Of a DNA stretch of 64,000 bases, positions 56,834 through 64,000 are shown piece after piece. The first letter of the stretch is position 1; each line of letters starts with the position of its first letter. The notes under the pieces were generated by a model. It was not told where the DNA came from and made no database searches. It saw only the letters and a list, made by a program, of their open reading frames with translations. The translations under genes and the position numbers were made by a program. Source of the DNA: Pseudomonas sp. v388 (GTDB lineage: Bacteria; Pseudomonadota; Gammaproteobacteria; Pseudomonadales; Pseudomonadaceae); NCBI RefSeq assembly GCF_003935425.1, contig NZ_RHQN01000002.1, forward strand, positions 372,001-436,000, written 5' to 3'.

Positions 56834-58750
56834 TCAGACGGTGAAGCGGCTCACCAGAACCTGAAGGTGATTGCCCAGGCGCGCCAGCTCGACGCTGGAG
56901 GCCGCGGTTTCCTCGCTGGCGGCTGAGGTTTGTTCGGAGACGTCGCGCACGTTGATCACGCTGCGATTGATCTCGTCGGCGGTTGCGCTTTGCTGTTCGG
57001 CCGCCGCGGCAATCTGCTGGTTCATGGATTGAATCGCCGACACGGTTCGGGTGATGGACTCCAGAGAGCCGCCGGCGCGACGGGTCAGTTCCACACTGCT
57101 GACGGTCAGTTCACGGCTACTGTCCATGATGGTCGAGGCTTGCTGGGTGCCGCTTTGCAGGCGGGCGATCAAGCCCTCGATTTCCTCGGTGGATTTCTGA
57201 GTGCGTTGCGCCAGGCTGCGGACTTCGTCCGCCACCACCGCGAAGCCACGACCGGCCTCGCCGGCACGAGCCGCTTCGATGGCCGCGTTGAGCGCCAGCA
57301 GGTTGGTTTGCTCGGCGACGGACTTGATCACATCCAGCACGCTGCCGATCTTGTCGCTTTCAAGCTTGAGGGCACCCATCGCTTCGGACGAGTCGCCCAC
57401 TGCCGAGGCCAGGCGTTCGATCTGAGCGATGGCTTCACCGACCACCCGCTCGCCTTCGCGGGCCTGTTGATCGGCTGCCACCGCGGCTTCCGAAGCTTCT
57501 TCGGCGTTGCGCGCGACTTCCTGCACGGTAGCGGTCATCTCGTGCATGGCGGTCGCGACCTGATCGGTTTCGATTTTCTGGCTGTTCACGCCGGCGCTGG
57601 TTTGCTCGGTCACGGCCGACAGTTCTTCGGCGGCGCTGGCAATCTGCGTCACGCCATCGCGAATCCCGCCGATCAGCTCGCGCAGGCTCAGGGTCATGCG
57701 CTGGATGCTGCCTTGCAGCTTGCCCAGTTCGTCCTTGCGTTCGATGGTCAGGTTGTGGCTCAGGTCGCCGGACGCGACCCGCTCGACGACGCGCAGCGTG
57801 TCGTTCAACGGTCGGGTGATCTGGCGGGTGATGACCAGCGCGGCGATGATGCTGAACACCACGGCCAGCAGCGTCGCGACGAGGATCATCATCACCGCCT
57901 TGGCGCTTTCCTGGTCGCGCTTGGTGTTCTGGTCATCGAGCAACTCATCGCTCAGGACCAGCAACCGCTCGCCCAGCGGCGTCATGGTTTCCAGCGCGGC
58001 CTTGCTTGCGGCCTGGGCATCGCGGTACTGGCCCACGGCATTTCGATAGCCGTTGAGGCCGATAATGGCTTGTTGCAGTTGCGGCAGGAACGAAGACGAG
58101 ATGTCGCCGGCCAGCGTGTTGACGCCGGTGACCGCTTCATCGATGGCGGCATTGGCGTTCTTCTCGAATTCTGCCCTGCCGCTGTAGGTGTAGCCGCGTA
58201 CCTGGAAGCGTGCCTGCTGGATCTGTTTGCTGACGCCCACGATGCCGTTGAACGCCAGCATGTTATCGGCCTGCAGCAGTTCGGCTTCGATCTTGTCCAC
58301 TTCCGCGACCGCCTTGTCGGCGCTGTCGCCCATCAGGCTGCGGGTCTTCTCGCGGGTTTCGATGGCCTTGGTCATCTGCGTGAAAGCCTGGCGGTACTGA
58401 GCGGCGGTCTGGATCTGGGCGTCGACACGCTCGCGAGTTTGCGCGGTCTGCAGCAGCGATCTGGCCTTGTTGAGCGCGGCATCGAGCCTGTCGAGGGTCT
58501 GCACCACGGCAGCTGCACTCTCGGCATTGAACAGCGCTTCGTAGCGCTGACGATTGACGCGCAGCTCAAGGCTCAACTGGCTGACAGAAGAGATGGCGCT
58601 AACCCGGTCGCCACGGGAGATCAGCGATTGGGTGCTGAACCATGCAGTGGCGGTAATCATCAGCGTCATCAACAGCACAAGGCCGAAACCCAGGGCGAGT
58701 TTGAGGCTGACGCTCGCGTTGGCGAGGCGTTGGGTGGACCAGCGGAACAT
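56834..58750 (-). CDS. Methyl-accepting chemotaxis protein (second of tandem pair)
   Basis: 638 residues with the same layout as its neighbour: [20 protein letters not shown], first span, helical periplasmic sensor of about 250 residues, second span near [34 protein letters not shown] ([35 protein letters not shown]) and the conserved tip [23 protein letters not shown]. The sensor differs much more from the neighbour than the signalling part does, suggesting duplication followed by change of ligand. No CheR pentapeptide is seen. It is separated from the other receptor by 187 bases. Confidence 0.9.
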   Translation of the reverse strand: MFRWSTQRLANASVSLKLALGFGLVLLMTLMITATAWFSTQSLISRGDRVSAISSVSQLSLELRVNRQRYEALFNAESAAAVVQTLDRLDAALNKARSLLQTAQTRERVDAQIQTAAQYRQAFTQMTKAIETREKTRSLMGDSADKAVAEVDKIEAELLQADNMLAFNGIVGVSKQIQQARFQVRGYTYSGRAEFEKNANAAIDEAVTGVNTLAGDISSSFLPQLQQAIIGLNGYRNAVGQYRDAQAASKAALETMTPLGERLLVLSDELLDDQNTKRDQESAKAVMMILVATLLAVVFSIIAALVITRQITRPLNDTLRVVERVASGDLSHNLTIERKDELGKLQGSIQRMTLSLRELIGGIRDGVTQIASAAEELSAVTEQTSAGVNSQKIETDQVATAMHEMTATVQEVARNAEEASEAAVAADQQAREGERVVGEAIAQIERLASAVGDSSEAMGALKLESDKIGSVLDVIKSVAEQTNLLALNAAIEAARAGEAGRGFAVVADEVRSLAQRTQKSTEEIEGLIARLQSGTQQASTIMDSSRELTVSSVELTRRAGGSLESITRTVSAIQSMNQQIAAAAEQQSATADEINRSVINVRDVSEQTSAASEETAASSVELARLGNHLQVLVSRFTV

Positions 58751-58838
58751 GACGAATCCCTCGTTCTGACGTTGTGGTTTGTTCTTCTACATCGGCTGAG
58801 GGTGTGTGAACTGAAGCGATTTAGTGGTTGAGCCCGAC

Positions 58839-59546
58839 CTAAAACAGACGAGCGAGCAGGGCGGTGACCGCGGTTTCGACCCGCAGGATGCGGTCGCCCA
58901 GCTGCACCGGTTGCAGGCCAGAGCGGCCCATCAGGTCAACTTCGTAGGGAATCCAGCCGCCCTCGGGGCCGATGGCAAGCGTAACGGGCCGATCAACGGT
59001 ACGTGGGCAGGGCGGGAAGTCGCCAGGATGGCCGACCAGTCCAAGGGTGTCTTGAGCCAGCGCCGGCAGGCGATCTTCGACGAACGGCTTGAAGCGCTTT
59101 TCGATCACGATCTCCGGCAATACGCTGTCGCGTGCCTGTTCGAGTCCGAGAATGAGTTGCTCACGGATGGCGTCGGGTTCCAAGAACGGCGTCTGCCAGA
59201 AACTCTTCTCGACCCGATAGCTGTTGAGCAGCACGACTTTCGGTACGCCCATGGTCGCGACGGTCTGGAATACCCTGCGCAGCATCTTGGGGCGCGGCAG
59301 GGCGAGCAGCAGCGTCAACGGCAGTTTGGCCGGCGGCGGGGTGTCCAGCACGACCCGCAGTTCGGCTTCGTGCTTTTCCAGACGCAGGACCTCGGCGCTG
59401 CCGAGCAGGCCGTTCACCCGACCCACGCGCATGCTATCGCCTACTGCTGCGCGATGGACCTCCTGCATGTGGATCAGGCGTCGGTCGCGCAGGACCACGC
59501 GGTCAGCCGCAATGAAGTCGGCTTCTTCGAGCAACAACAGGTTCAC
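58839..59546 (-). CDS. rsmE: 16S rRNA (uracil-1498-N3)-methyltransferase
   Basis: A 235-residue SPOUT-class enzyme that methylates U1498 in the decoding region of 16S rRNA using SAM. An N-terminal PUA-like domain ([24 protein letters not shown]) is followed by the knotted domain with [27 protein letters not shown], the cofactor loop [17 protein letters not shown] and the end [17 protein letters not shown]. The start overlaps the tatC stop by four bases, so it is the last gene of the tat transcript. Confidence 0.94.
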   Translation of the reverse strand: MNLLLLEEADFIAADRVVLRDRRLIHMQEVHRAAVGDSMRVGRVNGLLGSAEVLRLEKHEAELRVVLDTPPPAKLPLTLLLALPRPKMLRRVFQTVATMGVPKVVLLNSYRVEKSFWQTPFLEPDAIREQLILGLEQARDSVLPEIVIEKRFKPFVEDRLPALAQDTLGLVGHPGDFPPCPRTVDRPVTLAIGPEGGWIPYEVDLMGRSGLQPVQLGDRILRVETAVTALLARLF

Positions 59547-60328
59547 GGCATGGTCGCAGGTGGTTGGTCTTGCTTCTCGAGATCGTCAGGGTGCTCGCCG
59601 CGCTTCTTGATCAGCGTGCTGCACAGGATGCCCAGTTCGAACAGCAGCCACATCGGCACGGCGAGCAAGGTCTGGGAGAAGATATCCGGCGGCGTGAGGA
59701 TCATGCCGACCACGAAGCAGCCAATGATCACATAGGGGCGGACCTTCTTGAGGTACTTCACGTCGACGATGCCGATCCAGACCAGCAGCACCACGGCGAC
59801 CGGAATCTCGAAGGCCACGCCGAAGGCGAAGAACAGCGTCATCACGAAGTCGAGGTAGCTGGCGATGTCCGTCATCATCGACACGCCTTCGGGCGTCACG
59901 CTGGCGAAGAAGTGGAAAATCAGCGGGAACACCAGGAAGTAGGCAAACGCCATGCCTGCATAGAACAGGATGATGCTGGAAACCAGCAGCGGCACGGCCA
60001 CGCGCTTTTCGTGCTTGTACAGGCCCGGCGCGATGAAGCCCCAGATCTGGTGCAGGATGACCGGCATGGACAGGAACAGCGCGACCATCATGGTCAGCTT
60101 GAACGGTGTCAGGAACGGCGACGCCACGTCGGTGGCGATCATCGTCGCGCCTTCCGGCAGATAGACCCGAAGCGGCGCGGAGACCAGCGTGTAGATCTTC
60201 TGGGTAAAGGTGAACAGACCGGCAAAGATCAGGAACACCGCCGCCACGCAGCGCAGCAGGCGCGTGCGCAACTCGGTGAGGTGCGAGACCAGCGGCATTT
60301 GCTGGTCGTTTTCCGGGATATCGCTCAT
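59543..60328 (-). CDS. tatC: Twin-arginine translocase subunit TatC
   Basis: A 261-residue inner-membrane protein with six expected spans. With TatB it forms the receptor for twin-arginine signal peptides. It begins [29 protein letters not shown]; the conserved cytoplasmic N-terminal and first-loop residues (HLTELR, FLTPFK) needed for signal binding are seen, and [21 protein letters not shown] is a family signature. It overlaps tatB and rsmE by four bases each. Confidence 0.96.
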   Translation of the reverse strand: MSDIPENDQQMPLVSHLTELRTRLLRCVAAVFLIFAGLFTFTQKIYTLVSAPLRVYLPEGATMIATDVASPFLTPFKLTMMVALFLSMPVILHQIWGFIAPGLYKHEKRVAVPLLVSSIILFYAGMAFAYFLVFPLIFHFFASVTPEGVSMMTDIASYLDFVMTLFFAFGVAFEIPVAVVLLVWIGIVDVKYLKKVRPYVIIGCFVVGMILTPPDIFSQTLLAVPMWLLFELGILCSTLIKKRGEHPDDLEKQDQPPATMP

Positions 60329-60762
60329 GGGGCTCGCGGTGGCAATGTCGAATCGTGGACGGGAGGCGCGGCAGGTGCCGGAGAAACCGGAGGTCTGGCC
60401 GGCTTGTCGAGCGACAGGTGCGTGGGCACCGGCGGCTGGGCAGGGCCGGTGTCCGCCGTGTGGGCCGGTTGGGGCTCGACGTCTGCCGGCTGCTCGGCCG
60501 GAGGCTGCGAAGGTGCGTTCTGATTGAACAGTTTGCGCGCTTCTTCTTCCAGCCCCAGGATGTGCTCGTTATGCAACTGACGGCGGATTTCGTCGGCGCC
60601 GATCTCGCGTTCGACTTCCTGCTTGATCGCATTGAAGCTGCGTTTCAACCGGCCGATCCACAGCCCGGCGGTGCGCGCGGCACTGGGCAGACGCTCGGGG
60701 CCGAGGACCAGCAAGGCCACCAGACCGACCAGCAGAAGTTCCTGAAAGCTGACACCAAACAT
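60325..60762 (-). CDS. tatB: Sec-independent translocase subunit TatB
   Basis: 145 residues from the ATG at 60762. One N-terminal span ([26 protein letters not shown]) is followed by an amphipathic helix and a polar Pro/Ala-rich tail. The conserved Glu in the span (FQELLLVG) and the GPERLP hinge distinguish TatB from TatA. The frame is open to 60912, but that part overlaps tatA and is not TatB-like. It starts four bases after tatA and overlaps tatC. Confidence 0.94.
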   Translation of the reverse strand: MFGVSFQELLLVGLVALLVLGPERLPSAARTAGLWIGRLKRSFNAIKQEVEREIGADEIRRQLHNEHILGLEEEARKLFNQNAPSQPPAEQPADVEPQPAHTADTGPAQPPVPTHLSLDKPARPPVSPAPAAPPVHDSTLPPRAP

Positions 60763-60766
60763 GGGC

Positions 60767-61048
60767 TTAAACCTGGTCTTTGCGGGTCGGCTCTTCGACT
60801 TTCTGCGCCTGGGTGTCGATGGTGTGCGGCTGCTTGAGAGGCGCGCTCTGGCCGGGGGTGTGGGTGTACGTCTGCTCCGATTGCGGCGCAGCCGGATCAA
60901 CCGGTTTTTCATCGTCGCTCATGGCCTTGCGAAAGCCCTTGATCGATTCGCCGACGTCGCTGCCCAGGCCCTTGAGTTTCTTGGTCCCGAACACCAGCAC
61001 CACGACCACCAGAATGACGATCCAGTGTTTCCAGTCAAAAATACCCAT
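60767..61048 (-). CDS. tatA: Sec-independent translocase subunit TatA
   Basis: 93 residues. A short N-terminal span ([18 protein letters not shown]), the hinge [22 protein letters not shown] and a polar tail are diagnostic. Many copies assemble to form the passage for folded proteins. It is the first of the tatABC genes, 44 bases after hisE, so it may be co-transcribed with the his genes. Confidence 0.95.
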   Translation of the reverse strand: MGIFDWKHWIVILVVVVLVFGTKKLKGLGSDVGESIKGFRKAMSDDEKPVDPAAPQSEQTYTHTPGQSAPLKQPHTIDTQAQKVEEPTRKDQV

Positions 61049-61092
61049 GAAGCAATCCTCGTAGACAATTCACGTTCAATTGGGGCGCCGGG

Positions 61093-61425
61093 TCAGTCTG
61101 CCGGGCGTGCGGCTTTTTCGGCATGGCCGGACAGGCCGAAGCGGCGATCCAGTTCATCGAGTACGGCCTGTGGATGCTGGCCCAGTGCAGCCAGCATCAC
61201 CATGCTGTGGAACCACAGGTCGGCGGTCTCGTAGATGACATTGCTGCAATCGCCGCTCACGGCGGCGTCCTTGGCGGCGATGATGGTTTCCACCGATTCC
61301 TCGCCCAGTTTCTCCAGAATCTTGTTCAGGCCCTTGTGATACAGGCTGGCGACATACGACGAGTCGGCAGCGGCATCCTTGCGCGATTCCAGCACTTCGG
61401 CCAGGCGGGTCAAGGTATCAGTCAT
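61093..61425 (-). CDS. hisE: Phosphoribosyl-ATP pyrophosphatase
   Basis: A 110-residue monofunctional HisE that hydrolyses phosphoribosyl-ATP to phosphoribosyl-AMP, step 2 of histidine synthesis. The all-alpha NTP-pyrophosphatase motif is [13 protein letters not shown] and [14 protein letters not shown]. It lies two bases after hisI on the same strand. The two activities are fused in enterics but separate here, as usual in Pseudomonas. Confidence 0.95.
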   Translation of the reverse strand: MTDTLTRLAEVLESRKDAAADSSYVASLYHKGLNKILEKLGEESVETIIAAKDAAVSGDCSNVIYETADLWFHSMVMLAALGQHPQAVLDELDRRFGLSGHAEKAARPAD

Positions 61426-61427
61426 GT

Positions 61428-61820
61428 TCAGTGGCCTGCGTGGTAAATGGCGTCAGGGTCTTTGAGTACCGGGTCGACGGTCTTCCAGGTGGAGTCTTCG
61501 TAGACCCGGTAGAAGCAGCTCTCGCGCCCGGTGTGGCAGGCGATGCCGCCGATCTGCTCGACCATGAGGATCACGACGTCGGCGTCGCAGTCCAGGCGCA
61601 GTTCATGAAGCTTCTGCACATGGCCCGATTCTTCGCCTTTGCGCCAGAGTTTGCCACGCGAACGCGACCAATAGATTGCACGGTTTTCGGCGGCGGTCAG
61701 GGTCAGGGCTTCGCGGTTCATCCACGCCATCATCAATACACGACCGGTTTTATGGTCCTGAGCGATCGCAGGCACCAAACCGTCGCTGTTCCAGTGAATC
61801 TCGTCCAGCCAGTCTTTCAT
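61428..61820 (-). CDS. hisI: Phosphoribosyl-AMP cyclohydrolase
   Basis: A 130-residue metalloenzyme opening the adenine ring of phosphoribosyl-AMP, step 3 of histidine synthesis. Family sequence: [69 protein letters not shown] and [13 protein letters not shown], with the metal-binding Asp/Cys residues. It is upstream of hisE. The 66-base gap to ubiB is the only sizeable break in this leftward series. Confidence 0.95.
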   Translation of the reverse strand: MKDWLDEIHWNSDGLVPAIAQDHKTGRVLMMAWMNREALTLTAAENRAIYWSRSRGKLWRKGEESGHVQKLHELRLDCDADVVILMVEQIGGIACHTGRESCFYRVYEDSTWKTVDPVLKDPDAIYHAGH

Positions 61821-61886
61821 ATCTACTCCGGCGGCCGGGCGTTGGCCCGGCGGATTGAACAGTGTGCCAGCGCCATGCGCCGCTGG

Positions 61887-64000
<2,114 letters not shown>

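Noticed and set aside
56930-58831. 633-codon + strand frame opposite the second chemoreceptor
   Set aside because: Shadow of the chemoreceptor gene, with no ribosome site or recognisable domain. Similar long antisense frames opposite desA, glgP, hutI and ubiB were dropped for the same reason.

Overview
The window is a GC-rich, densely coded chromosomal segment of a fluorescent-type Pseudomonas, most likely of the P. syringae group. This is inferred from gene content: a Pseudomonas-type hut cluster (hutF, hutCD, hutU-XWV-H1-H2-T-I-G), the oscA-sbp-cysTWA sulfate locus, opgGH, cadR/cadA, and the tatABC-hisEI-ubiBJ block. No rRNA, tRNA, CRISPR, IS element or prophage gene was seen. The gene order looks like core genome, with short REP-type palindromes between genes.

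Layout. 1-7 kb: the 3' end of gabT with a terminator, an HDOD protein with a degenerate receiver, a PAS-GGDEF cyclase, a membrane fatty-acid desaturase and a PAS-GGDEF-EAL protein. 6.9-11 kb: sulfate uptake (oscA, sbp, cysT, cysW, cysA). 11-14 kb: an NRDE protein, lgt and thyA. 13.9-17.8 kb: a sugar-diacid catabolic operon (enolase-superfamily dehydratase and MFS transporter) behind two identical palindromic operators, next to a LacI-family regulator. 17.8-20.6 kb: divergent cadR/cadA with a MerR-type 19-bp-spaced promoter.

20.6-38.2 kb: histidine utilization. The long leftward operon starts at a sigma-54-like promoter overlapped by a HutC-type operator. It encodes urocanase, an ABC importer, two HutH paralogues, a permease, imidazolonepropionase and formylglutamate deformylase. 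The regulator HutC, HutD and the divergent deiminase HutF lie further right. They are separated from hutU by nhaA, a DUF3455 secreted protein and an ECF sigma/anti-sigma pair. HutH1 lacks the residues that form the MIO cofactor, whereas HutH2 has them.

38.2-49.6 kb: lipocalin, small lipoprotein, DUF924 protein, fbp, a DUF3999/DUF2339 envelope pair, glgP, pip and dtd. 49.8-54.4 kb: opgG (with an in-frame 15-bp repeat tract) overlapping opgH, then a strong terminator and a large REP-derived inverted repeat. 54.7-58.8 kb: two tandem chemoreceptors. 58.8-64 kb: a leftward series ubiJ(partial)-ubiB-hisI-hisE-tatA-tatB-tatC-rsmE with several 4-nt stop/start overlaps.

I found no wholly new multi-gene system. 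The observations most worth following are the MIO-less HutH1 kept inside the hut operon, the hut promoter architecture, the twin LacI operators, the sigma factor gene with a UUG start and hairpin leader, and the receiver domain without a phospho-acceptor.
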